Assembly (NCBI RefSeq): GCF_003073045.1
Contig: NC_037590.1
Coordinates: forward strand, 11,985,042 to 12,049,041
Direction of reading: 5' to 3'
Source: Pomacea canaliculata
Lineage: Eukaryota > Mollusca > Gastropoda > Architaenioglossa > Ampullariidae
DNA: 64,000 nucleotides
Position 1 is the stretch's first letter. Every line of letters starts with the position of its first letter. Below, one piece after another: positions 47,801 through 58,939 of the stretch. The position numbers and the translations under genes are program-made. The notes under the pieces were generated by a model that made no database searches, was not told the DNA's origin, and worked only from the letters and a program-made list of their open reading frames with translations.

Positions 47801-49383
47801 AGAGAGAAATAGAGCTATGCACAGTACAAGAAGATCAAGGCTCTGGTTCAAGAAAGAGATAAGTTTCTAAAGACCTTTTGAAAGAAGAGTTGTTTTTTTG
47901 TAAATACGGAGGGGCAACTAGTGTAGTACAGATGGGGAGGTCCTTAATTACAAAGTAATCCATAACACAAACGCGTGTATCTTCTAGAAATACTTTCATG
48001 CGCTTCTTGTGTCTATCAGTAAGCATTTGTTTCTTCAAAACCCTTTTGCCCATTGATGAAAGATTCAAGGATACTCCGCAGGCAGCACATTGTGCACAAT
48101 GTTTATCTTTAGAATCTTTTATCAACCAGTCTTTATATTTTTCTTCCTTTAGCCAGTTCTCCTGAAAAGAACACTTTCCCGGCATTTGTTGAATCATCAA
48201 AAAAGACAAAGAAATGTGGTCATCTGTCAAGACTAAAATCTTGCGAAACGTAAGTTCTGGTCGCGAACGCGACTTGGCAGTCGTGTGATTAAAATAGCGG
48301 CAAGGAAGAATTGTCTGTATTTTACGCCAAAGTTGACTCCGAAAATAAATTTGTGGATTTATAAGAGGCATGAAAAATAAATCTGTGGTAATATTTTATC
48401 GATATAAGGACTTGTAAGGGTCACAGAGAAAATGTAAGGACGTGTGTGAGGAATTGTAAGGACCACATGGAAAATATAAGGACTTATAAGGCCTCACGGT
48501 GAAAATTCTCTACGTAAGGATAGGTAAGGACCCTGCTAACTTTGAAACATTAGGAAAAATGTACACAACTATGATCTACAACACTACATACGATGAACAT
48601 TTGAGTGGTTCCTATAGTTCACCATGATCAGTAAAAAAGAATAAAAGCAAAGACAGATTAAAAAAAAATAACAAATTCTCCTTCCTACTCACTTGTTCAG
48701 AGGGAGGAATATGAACACTGAAGACTTCATTCCGCTTTGGGATGAACAGAGTAAGACCGCTGGCTATGCTACCTGCTTTTACATTCACTATCTGTTCTGC
48801 ATGCTTGAAATGTAAAGATATTGGTTCAGAGTCTGCAATATCAACAGTCTGTACTGACACATCTGGACGTAAAGTTGAGGTATTGGTTGCTGAAATCTGT
48901 TCTGAAACGACATCCCCATTGATAAAATCTTGAGACACTGGCTTAGTTCCTTTAGATGCTGCCGCTGCTTTTAGGGCATACTGAAAAGTAAATTCAGAAA
49001 CAATGTGAATGTCACACTGTCAATATTTAACCTAAATGTTCGGGTCATGAATAAATAAAGGTAAATCATTATTTACTCATAGATATCATGCTGTCATGAA
49101 ACTATTTTTGCCGATGTTTTGTAATTATGTAACGTATGCGTACTCAAATTTTAATAAAACAAAATCATATCCATTTTAATTTTACTGTTGAAATGCCAAT
49201 GTCGGATCACAAACATATTAATAAAAACATTTCTTATTATATTTGCGCAATAATAATAATCACCCTTCTGCAATAAGTAGACGGTGGATCGTTGAGGTAC
49301 AACGGCTTGGCTAAAGTGGGAGGAAGCTGCCCAGGCACCTTGCACACACGGCTCAAGGTGAAACACACACGATATGTATTCAT
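41896..49383 (-). CDS. COX10: Protoheme IX farnesyltransferase, mitochondrial (COX10)
   Basis: COX10 converts haem B to haem O with farnesyl diphosphate, the first step of haem A synthesis for cytochrome c oxidase, in the inner mitochondrial membrane. Exons: 49383-49264, 48980-48693, 45228-45030, 44191-44067, 43944-43874, 43120-42888 and 42329-41896. Phases agree (0,0,1,0,2,1) and give 489 residues. The N-terminus [18 protein letters not shown] is basic, lacks acidic residues early and fits a presequence. The UbiA core shows [35 protein letters not shown] split over an intron (first Asp-rich site region), [37 protein letters not shown] and [12 protein letters not shown], with multiple membrane helices. 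The second exon is a poorly conserved linker. It is head-to-head with RPP21. The gene looks intact; its 3.5-kb intron 2 is packed with mobile elements. Confidence 0.93.
44574..44787 (-). mobile_element. tRNA-type SINE, copy 1
   Basis: On the minus strand it opens GGTGGTCCAATGGTGCAACT, has a B-box-like GGTTCAGATCTC, and ends in TAATAATAAAAAAAG. It closely matches 47400-47571 across GGGCACGCT, CTCTGCA-GTGGCAT and ATATAGCCTT-GTTGCTGGC. It lies in COX10 intron 3. Confidence 0.7.
46141..46833. mobile_element. Foldback-type element with tandem-repeat inverted arms, 9-bp TSD
   Basis: 693 bp flanked by the 9-bp duplication CACTGTCAA (46132-46140 and 46834-46842) inside the Tigger. The two arms, about 145 bp each (46141-46285 and about 46690-46833), are inverted relative to each other. 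Each is built of 15-16-bp units of the form CGGACGTTTYGSCGMC in a three-unit cycle (TTTTGCCGAC, TTTCGCCGC, TTTCGGAGC) of about 47 bp. Arms made of short tandem units and a 9-bp TSD are the hallmarks of foldback elements, which have been linked to Mutator-like transposases. It carries no transposase, so it must be mobilised in trans if at all. Confidence 0.88.
46445..46636 (+). repeat. Central tandem repeat of the foldback element
   Basis: Two full 75- and 76-bp units beginning CATTGATACAATGGCGAGA (46445 and 46520) plus a partial third from 46596. Units are nearly identical, differing by a few bases, which suggests recent tandem growth. Confidence 0.9.
47400..47571 (+). mobile_element. tRNA-type SINE, copy 2
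   Basis: Same family as 44574-44787 but in the opposite orientation, with shared GGGCACGCT, CTCTGCACGTGGCAT and AATATAGCCTTAGTTGCTGG. Head region weaker and boundaries approximate. In COX10 intron 2. Confidence 0.65.
47835..48371 (-). pseudogene. BED-finger-like transposon-derived ORF
   Basis: A 178-codon open frame. The middle reads [18 protein letters not shown] followed by [20 protein letters not shown] and DRHKKRM. This is the C-x2-C ... H-x-K pattern of BED-like fingers at the N-terminus of hAT-type or related transposases (CFQ-x-WL, then C-x2-C, then H). No transposase core, inverted ends or target duplication was found. It is most likely a fragment of a DNA transposon in COX10 intron 2, although the open frame of this length is notable. 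Confidence 0.55.
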
Positions 49384-50017
49384 ATTGTCAGTTTAAAAGC
49401 GACGCTAAATTTATTTTATGAACTATCCCTTATTCATAATGGTGCGAATTTCTAGCCATTGTAGAACAAAATGTCAGTTAAAGAAATGTAATTTTACAAT
49501 GTCAGTCACGTCGTCCACACACGATCATACACCGGAAGTTGAGTGCGCCGGTAGCTACCGTACGGACGGTGACAACACACATTTTGTACCCACATATTTT
49601 ACCCAAGTAAAACAAATATTTCATAATACGGAAACAAGTGTACAAACTTGGTACGATTTTCGTTTATTTTAAAGAACATTTAGAATGATAACTATCGATA
49701 ACTGATAAAGTTTAAGGGATATCTCAGGATAGGATCTCTTAGTCTTACACACATGTGGTGGATAATTTTCCCGAGGGTAAAGGAACTTTAATCAAAGAGC
49801 AGATAATCACCGACGTGTATAATGCAAGTCTGGGATAATCACCCTTAGTTTGGAGAGGGTTGTAGACCATGGACGTGTATTTAAGGGGATAAAAGTTCGT
49901 GGTTATAGACGTTCTGTCAGTGACATTCTTTTTCACGATATTGTTAATTTGTATCTTTCACGTTGTGGGTTCAGTAATATTAGGTGCAAGAAACTGAGGT
50001 GCTTTAGGTGCCTGGTT
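49384..50017. promoter_or_regulatory. Divergent promoter region of COX10 and RPP21
   Basis: Only about 630 bp separate the start codons of the two oppositely oriented genes. The sequence contains a CpG-richer patch at about 49500-49570 (GTACGGACGGTGAC, ACACCGGAAGTTG with an ETS-like CCGGAAGT), typical of housekeeping promoters. Confidence 0.55.
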
Positions 50018-52985
50018 ATGGGTAAAGATGGATCACGTTTCGTCAACAAAGAAGTTTTTCAACGCATTAACTTTTTATACCAGGTGAGATCCCATAGAAT
50101 GACAGAGACCTAATGCATTCAATATAATACATTACAAAATTGTTTGAACCTAGTAGATGTTAACTACTTCTATATTTATGTCTCGTCGATTCTTGAACCC
50201 GTGTACCAGGGCTTCTGCTAAGGCTAAATTCTTTGGGGTCCCAGGAACCCTTCAGATTTTTAAGGGGTCCCTGTTCTTCGCCCAAATTTGAAGGGGACCC
50301 CATTGACGAAAATTGAAGGGGTCCTCCGAACTTTTAATGCGTACTGTACGCAATGTTTTGCGTAAGCAGAAGCCCTGAAATATTTCATTTACTATATCGT
50401 TTCCTTAGATCCTGTTATAGCTCAGATTTGATATAGGAAATTCAGCAGTAGGGAGCGCATTCAGCTTACACCGCAGTACCAATGGATATTATTCAGTCTT
50501 TTCCAAACGAGGACTAATCTAGGACGTGTATAGGATATTATGGACTTATGGACTTCAGGGTTATGAAAAATTATGGTAAAGTAGGCCTATGTGCTTTACC
50601 ATTTGTTGACATTTATTTACACATGATGATACGCTTGCAGTCAGTAAACAGTAAATCTAAATATTGTAAGTGTCAAGTTTCATTTTCTGAGAACTACCTT
50701 GAAAAACACTTCATTATTTATTAATATACAGTCGAACCTTGATAAGTTGAGCTCAAAGGGACCCGAAAAAAATTCGACTTACGGAGTTTGCGTTAGGGAA
50801 AATTGCGTAATAGGTGCAGGTATTTGGCCGGGAACTAACAATTTGATATAAGGAGGGTTTCGACTTAGGGTGGAGTCAAAGCAGAGGATTCTGACATAGT
50901 TTTATTGCTTTATTAAGTTTTATTTCTTTATTATTCTACAAGTAACCTTAGCGTATAGCAAGGAAAATTGGATATGAAAAGTAGATCTTTCTTTCATGTA
51001 TTTTTTTTAAATGAATGTTCACATCAAGACTCCAATGTTCACATTTATTTACATCTTCAAAGTTTAAAAATATCTCTTACAATTACCATATTCTGGGATG
51101 TATTATCACATTTTTCAGCTAAGTGTGATTACCACTAGTTAAATGCCAATGAAAATGAAAAATAGTAATATATGTGATAGTATATTCTTTTGCTTTTTTT
51201 TAACTGCTAAGAAAGGCATGATTAGTATGAGCACATCACAGAAAAAATCCTTATTTGCATCATGCTACCAATTGCAAAGCAGTGGCACACAAACATATTG
51301 CAAGTGAAACAAAAATACAGTTTCAGTCTGGTGATTTTTTTGGAAGTGTTTGTTCTTTGATATTCGTAAATGTAGAATGTGGATTCCGAATCCAGTATCA
51401 CAGACCGTTGATACATAAATTAGTTTTGGTAGCCACTACACTCATGAAGTCTTGTTCCTGTTTTGAAGACATCACTTGCATAAATAAGGTCCATGTTGGT
51501 CATGGAGTGTGTAGACATTTGCAGTACATATGTCACGGGATAATTCCTATTCAGTGATGGTTTTATTATGTCAGTTTGCTTTTGGTAGATTTTTGCAGTC
51601 AATGATTAAAAGTAGTCATGCATGTGTTGTATGTGGTATTGAAAAGACACTGCAAAAAAGTTAGTTGTGAATATGTAGAAAAATGACAAGATGAGGTTAT
51701 ATATTTATTTATCTTTGACTTAATTTTATTTTTCAGGCAGCACATTTTGCCCTGGTTCAGACACCAAGCCAGCCTCAGTTGTGCTGCTTTTACATTAACA
51801 CTTTACGTACAGTGGCAGAAAAACATGTTATTAGACTGTAAGTATCCTTGGCCATAAAGAATCTTTATTCCTTTCAATTTTATTGATTGAAAAAAATGTG
51901 GATCAGAGATTGATTATAGTTTATTTTTACCAAGAGATGTACAACACTCTTGAACGTTATGATGTAAAAAAGTCTACTCACACCGAAATTTCACATTAAC
52001 TACACTGTGGTAATACATCACACTTTCTGGTATATCAAAGTAACTATTTTTTATATTTTCCATCAACAGACATCCAGAAATGAAAAGAACTATATGCAAG
52101 AAATGTTGCATCTTACTGCTGCCAGGTATCACAGCAACAGTGAGAAGTAAAAGTAAGTTATGTCAAAGAATAATGAAACTTTAAATAAAAACATGGCTAG
52201 CATCATATACAGCTTTTGTTTTTTTTTTTTTTTTGTCGTTCGCCTCTTTTATCACACTTGGAGACCAGCTCTTGATATGAAATTGGTGGTCTTCTGTAGT
52301 CTCCACTGGCCCGTACAGCTTGTTGTAAGGTGACCAGACGTTTCGGGGGCGAAAGCGGGACACGTGCCGATGATGGTGTCGTCACCGTCAAAAAACGCGG
52401 AAAAAAGTGATTTTTAAAGACAAGCGGGACATTTGATGCACTTGCCAGAAAGCCAGAAAGCGGGACATTGGGCGTCCCGCCCGATATTCAGGCGGGACAC
52501 GAGGTCAAAAGCGGGACTGTCCCGCCTAAAGCGGGACGTCTGGTCACCTTAGCTTGTTGTGCAGGGTCTCCGACTGTGGACACATCTCTTCCCTCAGGGT
52601 ACGGAGGTTCCTACAGTCCTGTAGGATGCTATTTTTGTTTTAATTGCATATATGTGCATTTGTATGTAGATGAGAAAAATTATGAAGGGGTGCAGAGTAA
52701 AATAGATTAATAGGACATTATCACTTTTTGAAATAGACCCTCACACTAGAGCTTAAATGCTCTTGCCATGAAAGCGACCTGTCCTTTAAAATAACTGCTT
52801 TATGATGAAGTAGAAAAAGTTCAGTGCCAACTACATTCTGAATATATATATATTTTTTAATTACAGAAAAGGGAGAGAAGTGTACCTTGGTGTCCTGCCT
52901 AGAATGTGGAAATGTCAAACGTTTTCCATGGAGAAAGACCCACCAACTATGGATTGAAAAACCTGATGCTTGGCTGCCCTCTTAG
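50018..52985 (+). CDS. RPP21: Ribonuclease P protein subunit p21 (RPP21)
   Basis: RPP21 is a zinc-binding protein subunit of nuclear RNase P, which removes tRNA 5' leaders; in animals it is shared with RNase MRP to a varying degree. Exons 50018-50083, 51737-51837, 52070-52152 and 52867-52985 splice in frame (phases 0, 2, 1) to 122 residues, shorter than human (154) because the variable C-terminal tail is missing. Visible: NKEVFQRINFLYQAAH, CFYINTLRTVAEKHVIRLHPE, the zinc cysteine pairs CKKC and CLEC, LLLPGIT, and the C-terminal LW-x-EKPDAWLP. The start at MGKDGSRF gives the N-terminus expected of the family. A poly(A) signal AATAAA lies at 53630-53635. Introns 1 and 3 carry MITEs. Confidence 0.93.
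50207..50376. mobile_element. MITE with CAGGGCTTCTGC ends
   Basis: 170 bp with inverted ends CAGGGCTTCTGCTAAGGC and GCGTAAGCAGAAGCCCTG and internal inverted GGGGTCC words that would fold on themselves. No clear target duplication was found. Non-coding. In RPP21 intron 1. Confidence 0.7.
50729..50880 (+). mobile_element. Tigger-type MITE, right end degraded
   Basis: Begins TA-CAGTCGAACCTTGATAAG, a common Tigger/pogo MITE end, with the related words TTCGACTTACGG and TTTCGACTTAGGG further in. The right terminus is unclear. In RPP21 intron 1. Confidence 0.6.
52327..52551. mobile_element. MITE (AAGGTGACCAGACG family), copy 2
   Basis: 225 bp, nearly the same as 20048-20273, with flanking duplication GCTTGTTGT (52318-52326 and 52552-52560, 8-9 bp). 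The few differences from copy 1 include small indels. In RPP21 intron 3. No coding capacity. Confidence 0.9.
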
Positions 52986-54019
52986 ACCAGAAATAATTTT
53001 AAGATGTTGGACATACATTTAGTGTCTTGAAGGAAGCTAAGTAAAAATAGACCATTTTACTTGGTTGGGTCAAGTTTAATTGATACCTAATCTGTTCTTA
53101 CAGAAGACAGAGCTGGTACTTCAGAGGAATGAAACTATGTGCGTTTGCACAAAACTAGGGTGTAAATAATGTTTGGTGTGTATGATTGATTTGCAGATGA
53201 TTGTATGTAAATTACATGGTTTTGGCCTTTCCTTTGTAAATAGCCTTTTTGTCAGTTTGCACACTGTTTGGACCTGTTTGATTCACCCAGAAGTGCTTAG
53301 CTTTTTTCTTGCCCATATCCTAAACATCATTTATTCTGGAACAGGTGTTTGTTTATTCTTATGTACATGAACATGAGAGTAGCAGGTTGCTGTGTCAGTT
53401 TTAAGGGCACTTTTGGCAGATGGGATATAAGTATGCTGATACTTGTTCCATTTTTGTACGGTTGACTGTCGGTTTATTTGTAATCTTTTGTTCAATGTCT
53501 ACACATGGAATTTATTACTCGCATCTGGTGGGAAAAACATAACAGCCACATTCATATAGTTTGATTTTTAATTGCATTTGTGGTTCATCCATCTCTGCAT
53601 GCCACATAGCGGCTAAATCGTGCAATATTAATAAATGGAGTGTTAAGAATTTGATATACTTTATTGACACTAATAGCAGTAGGAGAGAGTGCAGTGGCTT
53701 CATATACACAAAGCTTCAATTCTTAGATTGTATATTTATATAGAAAGCATACATCTATACAAAAGATAAAAATGTTGCTGTGTAACAAAACATGTTTGGA
53801 ACCAGCCCAAAAAAAGTTTTAAATACCATTTTAATTCTGATATTACAAAAAATTAAAGCCATTTATACACAACCAGCATCCCTGATTTTAAATAAAAAAT
53901 ATTTTAAATATTCACAAAGTTTGGAACAGATTTCTTTATGGAACATTCTAAGACCTATACAGTATAAACTAAGCATACAACTATCATCTCAGTACAAGGG
54001 ATGTTCACTTCCACTCAAA

Positions 54020-54400
54020 CTTAGCAATAAAAGAACTTGAAATATTTTTTAAACATTTTTCTTTTATTCTTCAACTCTTTTTTAAAACTTTTTCAGCATA
54101 GTCGGCACCAATTGCAAGACATTTTTCAGCCCTATGGATTCATTTTTGAAAACACTTCAAAAATGCCAATTCTGGCATCAATTTCAGCTGTTCCCTTACT
54201 CCAGCAATGAGTTCCTCTTGAGTTTCAAAGCTCACTCCATGCAGGAGTTCTTTCAGCTTTTGGAATAACCAAAAATCACATGGGGCAAGGTCTAGTGAGT
54301 CAGAAGGAAGCTTCAAAACCTTGACACCCAATTACATAAGAAACTCCAATGGATCACTCAGTGGAGCATACATCGACTTGCTTCTCCTCTCCATCCTGGG
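54020..54400 (-). pseudogene. Mariner-type transposase C-terminal fragment
   Basis: Minus-strand translation gives SLDLAPCDFWLFQKLKELL (the last catalytic-motif region, DLAPCDFWLF), then FETQEELIAG and, after a stop or frame change, KWIHRAEKCLAIGADYAEK, matching the end of mariner (SETMAR-like) transposases. The N-terminal half is absent. Degraded and inactive. Confidence 0.8.
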
Positions 54401-56183
54401 AAAACTCGGAGGGGAAAAAATAAAAAAAAAATGTGGAAACACCCTGAAGAATCACTAGGAAGTCTGCATGCTTGTGAAATACTGAAATCTGGGTGAAAGT
54501 GGAATAACCCTTGTACATGCTAAACTATGACAATGCATGCATGGTTATAATGTTGATATTCAATAACCTGAAAAAGAATTGAAATATCTTTTAAACCAAG
54601 TCTGTCTAAAGTTGTTAATGCAAATAGAATATATAGATGTTCACATAAATAATAAATTTCCTGCCTTAGCCAAACAAACCTAGTGATAGTATTCAGGTTC
54701 ATCAAACAGATAAACACCTTTTTTCATAGGTTACAGTCCTTCCTCAAAGACCAATTATTAAATACTAAAAAAATTTAGAGAGCTACAGAAAAATTAATCT
54801 CAGAACGGTAGGAAAAAAATATTAAGTTAATAAAGCCCACATGGATAAAAAATTTAAAAATCAGGGGTAAAAAACCCATGGGATTCTGGGAGGAGAAAAA
54901 TAGGTAGCTGATCCAAACTGAGGGTTCAAAAGTTTACCCCGTCAATCACATACGCTCCCTCCTGGCCTCTCTCTTCTCTCTCTCACACAGTCAAAACCAG
55001 CTGATAAAATTAGAAAAAACAAGGATAAGCACAGACAATCAGCAGTCAGCAAATTCACAGTTCCACTAGAGTTTCTTCCACCTTCAAGCCATCCAGAATG
55101 GCTTGAGCTCAAAAGCTTCAATAATTCTGCTTGGACACTGTGATCCGCCAATTGTTGTTTCTTCTGACTTAAAGATGAATCACTCTCTCAGTTTCACAAC
55201 AGTTTAACCTAGAATGATGACAAAAATGAGCAATAGTTGTAAAGAAAAACTTAGTTTGATGTATCATTATGAAGGCACATGAATACATACCTGAAAATGC
55301 TGCATACAATTATTTTGCAGGCAAAGCAAGGGTGAGACTTTTGTGCACAAATGACAGTCATTTGTTCTGCAAACTATGGACAGTATTGCTTGACTCCATA
55401 TATTATGGCATTGACACTGGTCAGGCACAAGCCCATTTATTACAGAATCTAGCGTGTAAAGGTCATATACAAGTAAACCTTATGCCACCTAAAGTACACA
55501 TACATCAAAGACCTGAGACATAACAATGAGGTGAAATTGACAAATGTTAGATTTAAGAGGGTAAAAAGGATCAAAATATGAACAGACTATGCAGTAAAGG
55601 TAATGCGATGCTTCCTCAATTAGTCATCACAAGTTTCAAACAGTGAAATAAATGAGCAATATGGAAAAGATTACAAAATGAATTTCCTCAACCCCATAAA
55701 TATTTTTTTCTGATTTTTATTGCTTTAATGCTTGGGAATGAAAAAGCCGCAGAACAAATGTGAAAAGTCATAAGCTGTGATAAAGTGTGACTGAGAGAGT
55801 GAAACACTTCATTCAAATGTCAATCTTAGCCAAATATTCTGGAAAAGAAAGCAAATGGATCGTTATTATTATAAATTATTTACTCTATTTTAATAGTTAT
55901 ATTGTTACTTTAAACAAGTTCCCTATTATAAAGAAAATTCAGATACAAATGACAGAAACTTATATGAATTATGTGATTGTCCTCAGAGTAATAACATTCA
56001 AACCCATTAGTGATGGGATAAAAGTGGGAGAATTTTGTTAACCTATGAAAAATTACTTTTTTAATATTTCATGTCAAAGTACATAACAGCAATACAAAAT
56101 AACAGTAACAAAGTTAGTTTAGTTTAGTTCTTGTTTTCCTCAAGGAGCATGGACCGCACTGCTATGGTTTCTGTAACAGCTGG

Positions 56184-56420
56184 GTTTTTTTTCTTGTTTT
56201 TATTTTTTATTTTTACATGAGTAGGTTGTTAGCCTAAAGCGAAACCCCCAACATGGAGGGCCAGGGTGCAACATTTTAGTCTGGCCTCCCCCTGACAGAC
56301 CTGTTCGGCTTGGTTAGACCTGCCAGGAGCACAAGGCTCCTGCCAACATAGCTGTGGATTGACAAGGTGTACAAGTCACCACACCACTACTAAGTAAGTT
56401 GCACCAACTAGTGGTGGCAC
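56184..56420 (-). mobile_element. SINE with A-rich tail, copy 2
   Basis: Partner of 25479-25690. On the minus strand it ends in an interrupted A-rich tail (T-rich block 56184-56214 on plus). It lies just downstream of the MSRB1 stop, in its 3' UTR or 3' intron. Confidence 0.75.
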
Positions 56421-56713
56421 AGTAACAAAGCTCCCACAAAAATAAGGACCCCCCCCACCAAAAAACAAAACAAAAACAAGACAAAACCACACACACACTT
56501 TTTAACCCCCTTTCCTCAATTCTTCTAAATTTTCACAGATAAAAGTATCGTTACATGAGGTAAACTCAGGAAAAATTTACTACATAAATGATTTGCTATG
56601 CCATGATAAAGACTAACCAGAATGCATCTTTTATTTTGTTACACTTTTTTTGGTTTCTGTCTACATATTTTACAATTTAATTTTTTTTTTAAATTCAGGG
56701 ATGAGCATACTTA

Positions 56714-57550
56714 CTAATCCTTGGGTATAAACTTCAGCGAAGAACTGAATATTCAGAAGCGTGACATTCCCTTCTTTGGCCCATCATTTATAAATTCATG
56801 ACCTAGGCCATTACCACATTTTCCACATGAAACCTGAAAAGTGGTTACATATTAGGAATAAATGCTCATGTGGCTACATGGCTACACATTATTCACAGTA
56901 AATTATAAATTGATCACAAAAAAGCTGTAAATAGTTATGAGAGAACTACACAGACTACCTTAAATGCTCTGTCTGATTCTGGCCGTTTGCTGATACTGTC
57001 TGGATGTATGGTTTCTGTGAAGGCTGGCCATGGAGACGAGTGTGCATACTTGCTTTTACTGTGAAACAGCTCGTAGCCACATTGAGAACATACATATATA
57101 CCTGATCATAGACAGGAAAAAACCTCACTAGATTAATGATGAATTTTTTTTAACCCACTTAAGCAAAATCTATAAAAATCTTATTAAAATGCAAAAAATA
57201 AAAATAACTTAAACTCGTGTACATGTATTTAAAACTTACGGGTAAATGACATAATAATTAAAGTTAAAAATGTGTTAACTTAGGTCTCAGAAGAAGTTTC
57301 AAAATTGTGGTATATCTGTTTACTAATCAGCCACGGCTCTGTTAATACTATCTGCTTTGAGTACAATATTATTTTAAAGTTTCTATCAGAAATTATATTC
57401 AATTCCACTTAGTAATGCCATACTATTTCATATTTGTATATTTATCAATCGTCTTCGTACACTTTCCTCCATTCTTTAAAAAAAAAAATTCTTACCGTTC
57501 TCAAAATTATCTCTATAACGTTCACCTGAAAACCATCCACAAAAAGACAT
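56714..57550 (-). CDS. MSRB1: Methionine-R-sulfoxide reductase B1, selenoprotein (MSRB1)
   Basis: MSRB1 reduces methionine-R-sulfoxide in proteins in cytosol and nucleus. Exons 57550-57496, 57101-56959 and 56833-56714 splice in frame (phases 1 and 0) to 105 residues (human 116). Visible: [19 protein letters not shown], zinc cysteines CSQC and [32 protein letters not shown] and the catalytic segment [14 protein letters not shown]. The codon at 56755-56753 is TGA exactly where selenoprotein MSRB1 has selenocysteine, and the frame continues with conserved residues for 12 codons to the TAG. That TAG overlaps a strong donor (TA|GTAAGT), so the 3' UTR may be spliced. An acceptor at 55208 would also restore TAG. 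The required SECIS element was not located by eye. The codon could in principle be a real stop, but conservation beyond it argues for selenocysteine. Confidence 0.92.
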
Positions 57551-57718
57551 TTCTTGTTAATGTTTATGCGGTAACTAGTACGTAAACAATTCTTCTAAAA
57601 GCTTCTTATGGAACTTAGGAAAAGCCACTATTATTTGGCAGATCTTATAGAAATTCCGTGTTTCGTCTGTTCTTTCGAAGCCCCGTTTCCGTCTGCAGGT
57701 AAGCTGGGCAATACCTAC

Positions 57719-57872
57719 TTCCGGTTGCGTTCATCAGAATAGCAGTAGACTTCTGTGTCCCCTCATTACGACTCTTATTAATGTATTTTAGATCCGAGCC
57801 TTTATTTTTCATTAAAGCTATAAAACAGATCTTTGAATTTTTGAATGTCTCCTCCAGAGTTCTTAAAGCCAT
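57719..57872 (-). other. Possible alternative first exon upstream of MSRB1
   Basis: An open stretch starting ATG at 57872 (MALRTLEETFKNSKICF) and ending NATG before a GTAGGT donor at 57718. The exit phase (one base) equals that of MSRB1 exon 1, so it could splice to MSRB1 exon 2 in frame. Phase agreement alone has a one-in-three chance. No homology recognised. Confidence 0.3.
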
Positions 57873-58920
57873 TTAGATTCGGCTCATATTTAATGTTGGA
57901 AGTTGGAAGTGAAAAATAGAATATCCGTTATTAGTGTTACAACTTTTAGTCTATAATTGTGACATGCAGAATAATCTCGTGTTAAAAAAATATCCTCTGT
58001 ATATTTTCATGTAGGAACTTTAATCTCGGATCTTTTGCAGTCGAATAAGAGGACTTATTGGAACTTTGTAAGACCTGCATCAAGGAAAAAGTGTGGAAAA
58101 AATTCGTGCACTTGATGAGATCATGGACGTAGATAGGTTCATGATGAGATGTACATGTAGTCACTTCAGTTGCTTTTGCCACGACTGTGTTTTAAAACTT
58201 TTAATATCATGATTAGCAATCGCGTTTGGCAAATTTTGCAAGACAATTAAGATCGAATCCATTACATAGAAAAAGGTGATCCAACACGTAAAAATGCAGA
58301 AAATGATATTACTAATTATACATCAGAAAAAGAATTTTGCAAAAGCTTAAAAAGTTGAAGTACCAATTAAGAAGAAAGAGTATATAATATATATGAGATC
58401 TTGGATATAGATCAGAATCACTTTTTCAGGTGACAGTAATTTAAGTGGTCCTGAAAGCACTTTAACATTTTTAATAGACAGAGGACTTGTGAACCTGTAT
58501 AAAATATACAGCTTTTGTTTGAAGATCTTGAGAGCCATGTTTAATGGATGTACTTCGATCTCTTTTACTTTCAGGAATGTACGTTCTACGTATATAGTTG
58601 CATCTCGATCCGTGAACTGTTGAACAGCATTTTTATATTCTAAGACCAATGCGATAACAAATTAAAATATCCTTATATAATACCCAGTTCATTAACGTCA
58701 TGCAGCTCCACAACTGCCGCTAATATAAAATGATGCAACCACCCAACTCTCTCCTAATTAATGTATTCTGTTCACTACAGGCAGCTCATTAACAGCAGAC
58801 AGCATGACGCCCCATCCCGAACTTCTCTGGTAACACTGGATGGTATCTGAACCTTACTCCCCTCTGTTTAATAGGATCGACCCATAGCGTACTACCGGAA
58901 GTTCTACCAATGAGCTTTTC

Positions 58921-58934
58921 GTTGCTGTGGTAAA
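58921..58934 (+). promoter_or_regulatory. X-box-like motif next to the FAM227-like start
   Basis: GTTGCTGTGGTAAA differs from the X-box GTTGCCATGGTAAC at three positions, one of which (T for C) is allowed by the consensus. It lies 5 bp before the start codon at 58940. RFX binding is inferred. Confidence 0.4.
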
Positions 58935-58939
58935 TCAAC

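Noticed and set aside
55000-56713. SECIS candidates downstream of MSRB1
   Set aside because: ATGA and GTGA words are present, but none has the AA apical loop at the right distance together with a pairing GA; none could be supported by eye.
58347-58649. 100-codon minus-strand frame between MSRB1 and the FAM227-like gene
   Set aside because: Ile/Tyr/Phe-rich as expected from AT-rich DNA, with no splice context or family resemblance.
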